Assembly: GCF_000307775.2 (NCBI RefSeq)
Contig: NZ_KK020676.1
Coordinates: 1,261,767-1,325,766 of the forward strand
Length of the DNA stretch: 64,000 nt
Direction of reading: 5' to 3'
Source: Stutzerimonas stutzeri KOS6
GTDB taxonomy: Bacteria > Pseudomonadota > Gammaproteobacteria > Pseudomonadales > Pseudomonadaceae
Position 1 is the stretch's first letter. Every line of letters starts with the position of its first letter. Under the pieces are notes generated by a model. It did not search any database, was not told the origin of the DNA, and was given only the letters and a program-made list of their open reading frames with translations. A program made the translations under genes and the position numbers. Shown piece after piece: positions 15,116-23,366 of the stretch.

Positions 15116-17266
15116 ATGGCGAAGACGGACGGGCCCATCGCGGCAGACAGCAAGAGCACTTCCAGCATCGCCCTGCAGGCGGCTTCCGAGGACATCTGGT
15201 CGCAGAAGTACCGCCTGACCAGCAAGGACGGCACGCCCATCGACGAGAGCGTCGACGACACCTGGCGGCGGGTTGCCCGCGCGCTGGCCGATGTCGAGCC
15301 GGCCAAGCAGCGCGAGCACTGGCATGAACGCTTCCTCTGGGCATTGCGCAACGGCGCCATTCCCGCCGGGCGGATCATTTCCAATGCCGGCGCGCAGGAC
15401 TACAAGCCGGCGACTTCGACCATCAACTGCACCGTCTCGGGCTCTATCACCGACTCGATGGACGACATCCTCGGCAAGGTCCACGAGGCCGGGCTGACGT
15501 TGAAGGCCGGCTGCGGCATCGGCTACGAGTTCAGCACCCTGCGCCCACGCGGCTCTTTCGTCTCGGGTGCCGGCGCGCACACCAGCGGCCCGCTGTCGTT
15601 CATGGATATCTTCGACAAGATGTGCTTCACCGTCAGCTCGGCCGGTGGTCGCCGCGGCGCGCAGATGGGGACCTTCGATGTTGGCCATCCGGACGTACGC
15701 GAGTTCATCCGTGCCAAGCGCGAGGACGGCCGGCTGCGCCAGTTCAACCTCAGCCTGTTGATCACCGACGAGTTCATGCAGGCGGTGGAGGCCGACGGCG
15801 AGTGGCCGCTGATCTTCCCGGTGCATGCCAAGGAAGCCGCCGAGCTTGACCTGGCGGACGCCGAGCATGTGCTCTGGCGCGAATGGCCGGTGCATGACGG
15901 CTATATCGTGCGCGACGATGGCCTGGTCGCCTGCAAGATCTACGGGCGGGTCAAGGCGCGGCATCTGTGGGACATGATCATGGTCTCCACCTACGACTAC
16001 GCCGAGCCGGGCTTCATCCTCATCGACCGGGTCAACCAGCTGAACAACAACTGGTGGTGCGAAGCGATCCGCGCCACCAACCCCTGTGGTGAGCAGCCGC
16101 TGCCGCCATACGGATCGTGCCTGCTGGGCTCGATCAACCTGACCCACTTCGTCATCGATCCGTTCGGCGCGGATGCGCGCTTCGACTGGGACAAGTATCG
16201 CGAAGTGGTGCGCATCTTCACCCGCATGCTGGACAACGTCGTCGAGATCAACGGCCTGCCGCTGGAGCAGCAGCGCCACGAGATCGAGAGCAAGCGCCGC
16301 CACGGCATGGGTTTCCTCGGTCTTGGCTCGACCCTGACCCTGCTCAAGCTGCGCTATGGCAGCCCGGAAGCCTGCGTGTTCACCGAGGAAGTTTCCCGCG
16401 AGATGGCGCTGGTCGGCTGGGAGCAGGCGCTGGAGTTGTCCAAGGAGAAGGGTCCGGCACCGTTGCTGAGCCAGACCTTCGAAGTCACCGCCGAAATGCT
16501 GCGCAAGCGTCCGGAAATGGCCAGGGACGGTTACAAGGTCGGCGACCAGGTCGCCGGTCGCGTGCTGCACGCCAAGTACTCGCGTTACATGCAGAAGATC
16601 GCCGAATACGCGCCCGAGCTGATCGAGGCGCTGGCCGAGCAGGGCGCGCGGTTCACCCATCACAGCTCCATCGCGCCTACCGGCACCATCAGCCTGAGCC
16701 TGGCCAACAACGCCTCCAACGGCATCGAACCGAGCTTCGCCCATCACTATTCGCGCAACCTGATCCGTCCGGGCCGCAAGGCCAAGGAGAAGATCGAGGT
16801 GTTCAGCTACGAGCTGCTGGCCTATCGCACGCTGATCAACGAGCGTGCCAAGCCGGGTTCCGACGCGCCGGGCGAGAAACTGCCGGACTACTTCATCACC
16901 GCCGATGACGTCAGCCCGACCCAGCACGTGGATATCCAGGCGGCCGCGCAGCGCTGGGTCGATTCGTCGATCTCCAAGACCGCCAACGTGCCGACCGATT
17001 ACCCGTTCGAGGCGTTCAAGGACATCTACCGCTACGCCTGGCGCCAGGGTCTCAAGGGCTGCACCACCTTCCGCTTCAACCCGGCGGCGTTCCAGGGCGT
17101 GCTGGTGAAGGAGGCCGATCTGGAGAAGACCCTCTATCGCTTCACCCTGGAGGACGGCAGCGTGGTCGAGCTCAAGGGCAACCAGGAAGTCGAATACGAC
17201 GGCGAGGTGAACACTGCCGCCAACCTGTTCGACGCCCTCAAAGAAGGCTATTACGGCAAGTACTGA
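15116..17266 (+). CDS. nrdJa: adenosylcobalamin-dependent ribonucleotide reductase, catalytic subunit (split class II, NrdJa)
   Basis: This 716-residue protein reduces ribonucleotides to deoxyribonucleotides with a B12-derived thiyl radical, with no need for oxygen. The N-terminal redox Cys lies in TSTINCTVSG (Cys105); the finger-loop radical Cys lies in TNPCGEQPL (Cys324); the phosphate-binding segment APTGTISL is also seen. The protein stops after LFDALKEGYYGKY without the C-terminal CxxC tail, which is carried by the next gene, as in the P. aeruginosa NrdJa/NrdJb pair (PA5497/PA5496). The start at 15116 is the only in-frame ATG after GAGG at 15101. An Anr/FNR-type box upstream suggests induction at low oxygen, which suits an oxygen-independent enzyme. 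Confidence 0.95.
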   Translation: MAKTDGPIAADSKSTSSIALQAASEDIWSQKYRLTSKDGTPIDESVDDTWRRVARALADVEPAKQREHWHERFLWALRNGAIPAGRIISNAGAQDYKPATSTINCTVSGSITDSMDDILGKVHEAGLTLKAGCGIGYEFSTLRPRGSFVSGAGAHTSGPLSFMDIFDKMCFTVSSAGGRRGAQMGTFDVGHPDVREFIRAKREDGRLRQFNLSLLITDEFMQAVEADGEWPLIFPVHAKEAAELDLADAEHVLWREWPVHDGYIVRDDGLVACKIYGRVKARHLWDMIMVSTYDYAEPGFILIDRVNQLNNNWWCEAIRATNPCGEQPLPPYGSCLLGSINLTHFVIDPFGADARFDWDKYREVVRIFTRMLDNVVEINGLPLEQQRHEIESKRRHGMGFLGLGSTLTLLKLRYGSPEACVFTEEVSREMALVGWEQALELSKEKGPAPLLSQTFEVTAEMLRKRPEMARDGYKVGDQVAGRVLHAKYSRYMQKIAEYAPELIEALAEQGARFTHHSSIAPTGTISLSLANNASNGIEPSFAHHYSRNLIRPGRKAKEKIEVFSYELLAYRTLINERAKPGSDAPGEKLPDYFITADDVSPTQHVDIQAAAQRWVDSSISKTANVPTDYPFEAFKDIYRYAWRQGLKGCTTFRFNPAAFQGVLVKEADLEKTLYRFTLEDGSVVELKGNQEVEYDGEVNTAANLFDALKEGYYGKY

Positions 17267-17328
17267 ACCCGTCTGCCAACCGTTTGCACGCCGGGCCGCC
17301 GACGCCGCCCGGCAGGAGAGATTGCACA

Positions 17329-18036
17329 ATGACCGTAAAGATCACCCAGCGCATCAAGGGCTTCAAGGTCGTCGACGAGGCCCTCGAGCGCCCCGCGGCC
17401 ACTGCGTCTAGCAGCGACAGCAAGGCGAGCAAGACCGTCAACGTGGTGGAGATGGACGAGAGCCTGCAGCGTCCGGAAACCCTGATCGGCATGACCTACA
17501 AGATCAAGTCGCCGCTGTTCGAGCACGCGCTGTACGTCACCGTGAACGACATCGTGCTCAATGCCGGGACCCCGCACGAGCAGCGCCGGCCGTTCGAGAT
17601 CTTCATCAATTCGAAGAACATGGACCACTTCCAGTGGATCGTCGCGCTGACCCGGATCATGTCCGCGGTGTTCCGCAAGGGCGGCGACTGCACCTTCCTC
17701 GTCGAGGAGCTCAAGGCGGTGTTCGATCCGCGTGGCGGCTACTTGAAGAAGGGCGGCGTCTACATGCCGTCGATCGTCGCCGAGATCGGTGCGGTGCTGG
17801 AGCGCCATCTGATCGCCATCGGCATGCTCGAAGGCCACGCGCTGGATGAAACCCAGCTCAAGTACCTGGCCGAGAAGCGCGCCGCCTACGAGGCCAGCCA
17901 GGGCGCGGTGGCGGTGGAGCCGGGCGAAGGTTTCCCGGCCGGCGCGCAGCTGTGCAACAAGTGCAACACCCAGGCGGTGGTGCAGATGGACGGCTGCGCC
18001 ACCTGCCTGAACTGCGGCAACTCCAAGTGCGGTTGA
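17329..18036 (+). CDS. nrdJb: ribonucleotide reductase class II, C-terminal subunit (NrdJb)
   Basis: This is a 235-residue protein from ATG 17329, preceded by GGAGAG; the in-frame ATG at 17284 lies before that site and is rejected. It contains the NrdJ C-terminal region (MTVKITQRIKGFKVVDEAL, SPLFEHALYVTVNDIVLN) and ends in a Cys cluster, CNKC ... CATCLNCGNSKCG. Part of this cluster is the swinging CxxC arm that re-reduces the active-site disulfide in NrdJa, and part probably binds zinc. It lies 62 bases after nrdJa in the same operon. The two polypeptides together make one functional enzyme, as shown for Pseudomonas. Confidence 0.93.
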   Translation: MTVKITQRIKGFKVVDEALERPAATASSSDSKASKTVNVVEMDESLQRPETLIGMTYKIKSPLFEHALYVTVNDIVLNAGTPHEQRRPFEIFINSKNMDHFQWIVALTRIMSAVFRKGGDCTFLVEELKAVFDPRGGYLKKGGVYMPSIVAEIGAVLERHLIAIGMLEGHALDETQLKYLAEKRAAYEASQGAVAVEPGEGFPAGAQLCNKCNTQAVVQMDGCATCLNCGNSKCG

Positions 18037-18067
18037 CCCGGCCGCGCTGAGAGCAGGCGCGATATTC

Positions 18068-18096
18068 GCCAGGCCCCTTTACCCGACGGGCCTGGC
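18068..18096 (+). terminator. probable terminator after nrdJb
   Basis: A 9-bp perfect stem, GCCAGGCCC (18068-18076) / GGGCCTGGC (18088-18096), is followed by a loosely T-rich stretch. The rest of the gap up to 18400 shows no gene or recognisable element beyond the EamA gene leader. Confidence 0.55.
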
Positions 18097-18399
18097 TCTG
18101 CTAGTTTTCAGCGCATCGTCATCAAGACAGCCTTCCGGCCTCGATCTCATGTTCCCCATTGCGCGCCGCCTGTTCGTAGTGAATCCAGCCGATATCGGCT
18201 CGGCCCCGCTGCGCGCAATCGCCCCTCCATCTGTCGTTGCCGCCCTGGCAATTGCGCCGCCACCTCCACAGGCGGTTGCACTGGGCTGATCCGCCCACAC
18301 TTCGCAGCTCCGGCTTTCGCTTTCCGATCCTGACGGCTCGGCGCGCGTTCGTTCTCGACGATTGGCTGGGGCCTGTTTGGCTTCGACAGGTAATGACTG

Positions 18400-19272
18400 A
18401 TGACTTTCAACAAATCGTTATGGACGTCCTACGGCGTCATGGCCGTGTTCGTTCTGCTCTGGGGCAGTGCGGCCATCTTCACCCGCTGGGGACTCGATCA
18501 CGGCACTCCGTTCGCGCTGCTGGTCGTGCGATTTTCTCTGGCGCTCGCTGCGGTTCTGCTGATCGGCCTGTACCGCAGGCGCTGGCGGCCCGCGCCAGGT
18601 ACTGCCTGGCAGACGGCGGCCACCGGGCTGCTGATGATTGGCTGTTATTCGATCTGCTACTTCCAGGCCATGGCCTACGGAGTGACGCCAGGCGTGATCG
18701 CCACGCTGCTTGGCGTGCAGCCGATTCTCACCTTGCTGCTACTGGAGCGGCGCTTCTCGCCACTGCGCCTGCTCGGGCTGCTGGTGGCGCTGGCCGGCCT
18801 GGCCGCGGTGGTGTTCCAGAGTCTGGTGCTGGCGCGGTTCTCGCTCGCCGGGATGCTTTTCGCCCTCGCTGCGCTGCTGTGCATGACCTTGGGCGCGATT
18901 CTGCAACAGCGGATCCGCCAGAGTCCGGTGGAAGTGCTGCCGATGCAGTACGGGGTAAGCCTGCTGCTGTGCCTGGCATTCGTGCCGTTCCAGCCGATCC
19001 GCCTGGAAGCGGTGACAGGCTTCGTCGTTCCGGTGCTCTGGCTGGGGCTGGTGATTTCGGTGGCCGCGCAGTTGCTGCTGTACCGCATGATCCAGACCGG
19101 CAATCTGGTCAACGTCACCAGCCTGTTCTACCTGGTGCCGGTGGTGACCGTCGGCATGGACTACCTGTTCCTCGGCAACCAGCTATCGCGCATCGGGTTG
19201 CTGGGGATGGGCGCGATCCTGCTGGGGCTGGCGCTGGTATTCAGGGCTGCACCGCAACAGCGCTCTCGATAA
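18400..19272 (+). CDS. EamA/DMT-family transporter
   Basis: This is a 290-residue membrane protein with ten predicted helices in two EamA halves (first from GVMAVFVLLWGSAAIFTRWG, second from AGMLFALAALLCMTLGAIL). It belongs to the drug/metabolite transporter superfamily, which usually exports amino acids, nucleosides or other metabolites across the inner membrane. A monocistronic layout is likely; the substrate is not predictable. The stop is followed by a hairpin shared with the convergent ppnN gene. Confidence 0.88.
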   Translation: MTFNKSLWTSYGVMAVFVLLWGSAAIFTRWGLDHGTPFALLVVRFSLALAAVLLIGLYRRRWRPAPGTAWQTAATGLLMIGCYSICYFQAMAYGVTPGVIATLLGVQPILTLLLLERRFSPLRLLGLLVALAGLAAVVFQSLVLARFSLAGMLFALAALLCMTLGAILQQRIRQSPVEVLPMQYGVSLLLCLAFVPFQPIRLEAVTGFVVPVLWLGLVISVAAQLLLYRMIQTGNLVNVTSLFYLVPVVTVGMDYLFLGNQLSRIGLLGMGAILLGLALVFRAAPQQRSR

Positions 19273-19279
19273 GGCGCAG

Positions 19280-19305
19280 GCCGGGCGGCGAATACGCTGC
19301 CCGGC
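19280..19305. terminator. hairpin between convergent EamA and ppnN genes
   Basis: GCCGGGC (19280-19286) and GCCCGGC (19299-19305) form a 7-bp stem with a 12-base loop in the 45-base convergent gap. There is no T-run on either side, so it is only a weak terminator candidate. Confidence 0.35.
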
Positions 19306-19317
19306 CGAGCCGCGAGC

Positions 19318-20691
19318 TCAGCGGACCACGCGATAGCACGGCGTGTAGGGCACGCCACCCGGCAGCTTCATGCGGTGCTGCTCGACGAAGGCCTGCAGCA
19401 GCTTGTCCAGCGGCTGCATGATCGCCGCATCGCCGTGGATTTCGTAGCGGCCGTACTGCTCGATGCGGCGGATGCCCTTGTCCTTGACGTTGCCGGCGAC
19501 GATGCCGGAGAACGCCCGGCGCAGGTTGGCGGCCAGCTCGTGTGGCGGCAGGTCGCGACGCAGCGGCAGGCTCGCCATGTTTTCGTGAGTCGGATCGAAC
19601 GGCCGCTGGAAGCCTTCTTCGATCTTCAGCAACCAGTTGAAGTGAAAGGCGTCGTTGCGCTCGCGCCGGAAGCGCCGCACTTCGCGCAGGCCCTCGGTCA
19701 TCTGCCGTGCGACTTCGGCGGGGTCGTCGAAGACGATCTGGTAGCGCTGCTGGGCTTCCTCGCCAAGGGTTGCGCCGACGAAGTCATGCAATTGCTGCAG
19801 GTAGTCCGCCGCATCGCTCGGGCCGGTGAGGATGACCGGGAAGGGCACGTCGCGATTGGCCGGGTGCAGCAGGATGCCGAGCAGGTAGAGGAACTCTTCG
19901 GCGGTGCCGACGCCGCCGGGAAAGATGATGATGCCGTGTCCGACGCGGACGAAGGCCTCCAGGCGCTTTTCGATATCCGGCAGGATCACCAGCTCGTTGA
20001 CGATCGGGTTCGGCGCTTCGGCGGCGATGATGCCGGGCTCGGTCAGGCCCAGATAGCGGCTGCCGACTCGCCGCTGCTTGGCGTGGGCGATGGTGGCACC
20101 CTTCATTGGGCCTTTCATGACGCCCGGTCCGCAGCCGGTGCAGACATCCAGGCTGCGCAGTCCCAGTTCGTGACCGACGCGCTTGCTGTACTTGTATTCC
20201 TCGGTGCTGATCGAGTGCCCGCCCCAGCACACCACCATGCTTGGCTCGACGCCGGGGCGCAGGGTGCGGGCGTTGCGCAGCAGGTGGAAGACGTAGTCGG
20301 TGATGCCCTGGGAGGTGCTCAGGTCGATGCGTGCGCTGCTCAGTTCGCTCTCGGTATAGACGATGTCGCGCAGGGCGCTGAAGAGCATTTCGCGGGTGCT
20401 GGCGATCATCTCGCCATCGACGAAGGCGTCGGCCGGGGCGTTGAACAGCTCCAGGCGCACGCCGCGATCCTGCTGCAGGATGCGCACCTCGAAGTCCTCG
20501 TAGGCCTCGAGAATGGTCTTGGCGTTGTCGATGCGCGTGCCGGTATTGAGGATGGCCAGGGCGCACTGGCGGAACAGCTTGTGCGTACTGCCGGAACCGA
20601 CTTCGCTCAGTTGCTGCACTTCGCGTTGCGACAGGGTTTCCAGGCTGCCTTTGGGAGTAACCGAGGCGTTGATTACATTGCGTTGGGTCAT
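19318..20691 (-). CDS. ppnN: nucleotide 5'-monophosphate nucleosidase PpnN (LOG family)
   Basis: This is a 457-residue protein from ATG 20691 (MTQRNVINASVTPKGSLETL). The central LOG/lysine-decarboxylase-like Rossmann domain carries the signature FPGGVGTAEE, and the flanking N- and C-terminal domains match PpnN/YgdH, which hydrolyses purine and pyrimidine nucleoside monophosphates to base and ribose 5-phosphate and responds to (p)ppGpp. An apparent 711-codon frame running upstream to 21453 is only an antisense extension across the next gene and lacks any protein signature. The gap to 20973 holds the terminator of the upstream lipid cassette. Confidence 0.93.
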   Translation of the reverse strand: MTQRNVINASVTPKGSLETLSQREVQQLSEVGSGSTHKLFRQCALAILNTGTRIDNAKTILEAYEDFEVRILQQDRGVRLELFNAPADAFVDGEMIASTREMLFSALRDIVYTESELSSARIDLSTSQGITDYVFHLLRNARTLRPGVEPSMVVCWGGHSISTEEYKYSKRVGHELGLRSLDVCTGCGPGVMKGPMKGATIAHAKQRRVGSRYLGLTEPGIIAAEAPNPIVNELVILPDIEKRLEAFVRVGHGIIIFPGGVGTAEEFLYLLGILLHPANRDVPFPVILTGPSDAADYLQQLHDFVGATLGEEAQQRYQIVFDDPAEVARQMTEGLREVRRFRRERNDAFHFNWLLKIEEGFQRPFDPTHENMASLPLRRDLPPHELAANLRRAFSGIVAGNVKDKGIRRIEQYGRYEIHGDAAIMQPLDKLLQAFVEQHRMKLPGGVPYTPCYRVVR

Positions 20692-20868
20692 TGAGGATTC
20701 CTGAAGACGATGGTCGCACCATGGATGGCCGGTGCGTCGGAACGGCAGCTGCCTGGCTGTCATCCGCGTGAAGATGCGGGCGGGACGGGTCAATGGCAGT
20801 TGCCTGGCATGCCGCCATCTTAACGCGGTGACAGCGCTACGGTAGGCGATGCCGACGCCCGCGAAGGC

Positions 20869-20903
20869 AAAAAGCCACGGCGACCTCGATATCGTCCCGT
20901 GGC
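20869..20903 (-). terminator. terminator of the Ynb-like lipid cassette
   Basis: On the minus strand the stem GCCACGG / CCGTGGC (20897-20903 with 20874-20880) is followed by TTTTT (20869-20873), 70 bases past the end of the cytidylyltransferase gene. Confidence 0.65.
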
Positions 20904-20972
20904 CCATGGCGATCTGACTTCGACCTTCAGGGCAGGTCGGCGGTTCGGCCCGAACGGCTCGGCAGCGACCAG

Positions 20973-21905
20973 TCAGGTCCAGCCGTAGCGAACCAGATGA
21001 AAGAAGATTGGTGCAGCGAAACAGACTGAATCCAGCCGATCGAGCATGCCCCCATGCCCCTCGATCATGTGGCCCCAGTCCTTTACACCACGGTCGCGCT
21101 TGATCGCCGACATCACAAGGCCGCCGAAGAAGCCCAGCAGATTCAGCAGCAGTGCCATCAGTGCCGCCTGCCACCAGTCGAACGGGGTGATCCAGTACAG
21201 CGCCGCGCCGATCAGGGTGGCCAGGAAGATGCCGCCGACGAAGCCTTCGACGGTCTTGGACGGCGACAACCGCGGTGCAATCCTGCGCTTGCCCGCCAGC
21301 TTGCCGCACACGTACTGCAGTACGTCGGAGAGCTGCACGACGATGATCAGCCAGGCGATCAGCAACAGGTTGCGACCTTCGTAGCCGGCAATCTCCAAAG
21401 TGAGCAGTGCCGGCACGTGGGAAACGCAGAAGACTGCGATCATCAGGCCCCATTGCACTTTCGATGCGCGTTCGAGAAAGCGCGTGGTGTCACCGCCGAG
21501 CGACGCCAGGATGGGCAGCAGCAGGAAGACGTAGACCGGAATGAAAATGGTGAACAACCCGTACCAGCCAATACCCACCAGCAGATATTGCAGGGGCAAC
21601 ACGAGGTAGAACGCCGCGACCAGCGCCGGATAATCGCTACCGCGGGTCGGGGTCAGGGTCATGAACTCGCGCAACGCGAAGAAGGACACCAGATAGAACA
21701 GGATCACCACCGCGGTGTGCCCCAGCCAGAAGGCGACGCCAATCACGGCGACCATCACCCACCAGGCATTGATGCGCGCATTGAGGTTGTCGATCACCGG
21801 GTTCTGCGCCGCGCCGCTGCGCCGTTTGAGCACGAAGCCGATCAGCGAGGCGAGGGCGAGCAGGGCGCCGATACCGGCGAACAGCAGCAGGGTATTACGC
21901 TCCAT
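20973..21905 (-). CDS. phosphatidate cytidylyltransferase-like membrane protein (CdsA family, YnbB-like)
   Basis: This is a 310-residue protein from ATG 21905 (MERNTLLLF). It has about eight hydrophobic helices, and the CdsA signature is complete near the C-terminus: SAIKRDRGVKDWG followed by HGGMLDRLDS. CdsA enzymes make CDP-diacylglycerol from CTP and phosphatidic acid. The sequence between (DVLQYVCGKLAGKRRIAPRL) resembles E. coli YnbB more than housekeeping CdsA, and the gene order is also Ynb-like. Its start overlaps the upstream acyltransferase gene by 11 bases, so the products are coupled. It is probably an accessory CDP-lipid synthase rather than the essential CdsA; that is inference from context. 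Confidence 0.87.
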   Translation of the reverse strand: MERNTLLLFAGIGALLALASLIGFVLKRRSGAAQNPVIDNLNARINAWWVMVAVIGVAFWLGHTAVVILFYLVSFFALREFMTLTPTRGSDYPALVAAFYLVLPLQYLLVGIGWYGLFTIFIPVYVFLLLPILASLGGDTTRFLERASKVQWGLMIAVFCVSHVPALLTLEIAGYEGRNLLLIAWLIIVVQLSDVLQYVCGKLAGKRRIAPRLSPSKTVEGFVGGIFLATLIGAALYWITPFDWWQAALMALLLNLLGFFGGLVMSAIKRDRGVKDWGHMIEGHGGMLDRLDSVCFAAPIFFHLVRYGWT

Positions 21906-22527
21906 GTCGGTCTTCCTTGGGGGCCAGTTCCAGCAGGGCCAGACGGGCGCGTTGGAGAAAGGCGTCCTTGTCTTCGTCATGCTCGATGCTCAGCGGCGTA
22001 CCGAAACTGACGCTGCATAGCAAAGGCAATGGCAGGCTGCGGCCCTTGGGCATCACCCGGTTCAGGTTGGCGATCCACACCGGCACCAGTTCGACGTTCG
22101 GGCATTGCAGGCCCAGGCGGTACAGCCCGCTCTTGAACGGCAACAGGCCGTCTTCCGGATTGCGGGTACCTTCGGGAAAAAGAATCAGCGAATCGCCATC
22201 GGCCAGCGCGTCGAGCATTGGCTGCAACGGATTCGACTCCGGGCCACTGCCCTGGCGATCGACCAGCACGCCATTGAACAGGCAATGAATGACGAAGCGG
22301 CGCAGCGCGCTGCTTTGCCAGTAATCGGCTCCCGCCACGGGCCGGGTCCGGAGTCGCAGTTCGGGCGGCAAAGAGGCCCAGAGCAGCACGAAATCACCGT
22401 GACTGCTGTGGTTGGCGAAGTAGATGCGTTGCGTGTTGAGCGGCGCGCAGCCGATCCAGAGGCTGCGGGTACCGGTCAGCAGGCGCGCAAGGGATGTAAT
22501 CGTGAAGGCAAGCAGGGAGCCGAGCAT
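21895..22527 (-). CDS. lysophospholipid acyltransferase (PlsC-like)
   Basis: This is a 210-residue protein from ATG 22527 (MLGSLLAF), with GAGG about 9 bases upstream. One N-terminal membrane helix is followed by the acyltransferase catalytic motif NHSSHGDFV (H-x4-D) and the substrate motif FPEGTRN. It would transfer an acyl chain to a lysophospholipid such as 1-acylglycerol-3-phosphate, making the phosphatidic acid used by the coupled CdsA-like protein. It sits 46 bases after the CDP-alcohol phosphotransferase gene. The family call is sure; the acceptor is inferred. Confidence 0.88.
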   Translation of the reverse strand: MLGSLLAFTITSLARLLTGTRSLWIGCAPLNTQRIYFANHSSHGDFVLLWASLPPELRLRTRPVAGADYWQSSALRRFVIHCLFNGVLVDRQGSGPESNPLQPMLDALADGDSLILFPEGTRNPEDGLLPFKSGLYRLGLQCPNVELVPVWIANLNRVMPKGRSLPLPLLCSVSFGTPLSIEHDEDKDAFLQRARLALLELAPKEDRHGA

Positions 22528-22573
22528 GGATGATGGTCCTCGGGATTGGCGCAAAGGGGTGCCGGTGGCCGCT

Positions 22574-23200
22574 TCAGTTCGCTGCGGTTCGTACCGATGC
22601 GGTTTCCGCCAGGCCTCGCCTGACCCGGTTGGCCAGCGTGAGAACGGACAGTACGGCGACCAGCAGCAACAGGGCGTTCACCCACGCGGCGGGCAGCAGG
22701 CCCAGGGCAATGCCGGTGGCCAGCAGGCCGAAGGCGAACGCCCTGTCGCTCTTGCCCATGGGGCCGTCGTAGCGTCGCGAGGCACCAACCATCGGGCCGA
22801 GCACGCCGGCATATTCGGCCAGCGCCGCCAGCACCACCACCAGCACCACGGCGCCAGGCCAGACGCCGGCTACCAGCGCGAGCGGCAGATAGAGCGCCGC
22901 GTCGGCGGCAACGTCGCAGAGTTCGTTGAGGTAGGCGCCGAGCTTCGATTGCTGGCCGAACTCGCGGGCCAGCATGCCGTCGATGGCATTCAGTGCCATG
23001 CGCAGCAGCATCCACAGCGGAATCAGCAGAAATATCCCGCGATGCTCGGCCAGTAGCGCGACCGCAGCGGCGACGCCCAGCGATAGGACCAGTGCAGCCA
23101 CGGTGACCTGGTTGGCTGTCACGCCGTGGTCGAAGAGGCGCCGGACCAGCGGGCGCAGCAGCGCCTGGAAACGGGGCTTGAGCTGATAGATGGAGGGCAT
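22574..23200 (-). CDS. CDP-alcohol phosphatidyltransferase family protein, YnbA-like
   Basis: This is a 208-residue membrane protein from ATG 23200 (MPSIYQLKPRFQALLRPL), closely resembling what I recall of E. coli YnbA. The family signature is D-x2-D-G-x2-A-R-x8-G-x3-D-x3-D. Here it reads N71-AI-D74-G-ML-AR, then G88-AYL-N92-ELC-D96, so two of the four metal-binding Asp positions are Asn. I recall the same substitutions in YnbA, so they probably mark a subfamily rather than decay. Classical members join CDP-diacylglycerol to an alcohol; the alcohol acceptor here is unknown. It is the first gene of the three-gene lipid cassette, downstream of thrB. Confidence 0.85.
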   Translation of the reverse strand: MPSIYQLKPRFQALLRPLVRRLFDHGVTANQVTVAALVLSLGVAAAVALLAEHRGIFLLIPLWMLLRMALNAIDGMLAREFGQQSKLGAYLNELCDVAADAALYLPLALVAGVWPGAVVLVVVLAALAEYAGVLGPMVGASRRYDGPMGKSDRAFAFGLLATGIALGLLPAAWVNALLLLVAVLSVLTLANRVRRGLAETASVRTAAN

Positions 23201-23366
23201 GCATCGATTCCTTTCGATGATGAGGGGCTTTCGAGCGCTCCGGGCGGCTGCCTGCAGGTCCCGTGCGCGCTCGGCACTCTGCGACAAAGCCCGAGCTGTC
23301 GCAAGCATCTGCCGTTCCTGGCGGGCCATTTTGCGAAGCGTTGAACGCTTTCGCTCAGGGCGGCGC

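Noticed and set aside
15038-17329. A 763-codon frame antisense to nrdJa
   Set aside because: It has no signature and lies opposite a gene with all catalytic residues of NrdJ.
19318-21453. Apparent 711-residue fusion protein upstream of PpnN
   Set aside because: The added 254 residues are translated out of frame from the cytidylyltransferase gene and the intergenic gap; PpnN has its own conserved start at 20691.
22574-23200. CDP-alcohol transferase as a decayed pseudogene because of Asn for Asp
   Set aside because: The frame is intact, the rest of the signature is kept, and the same substitutions are recalled in E. coli YnbA.
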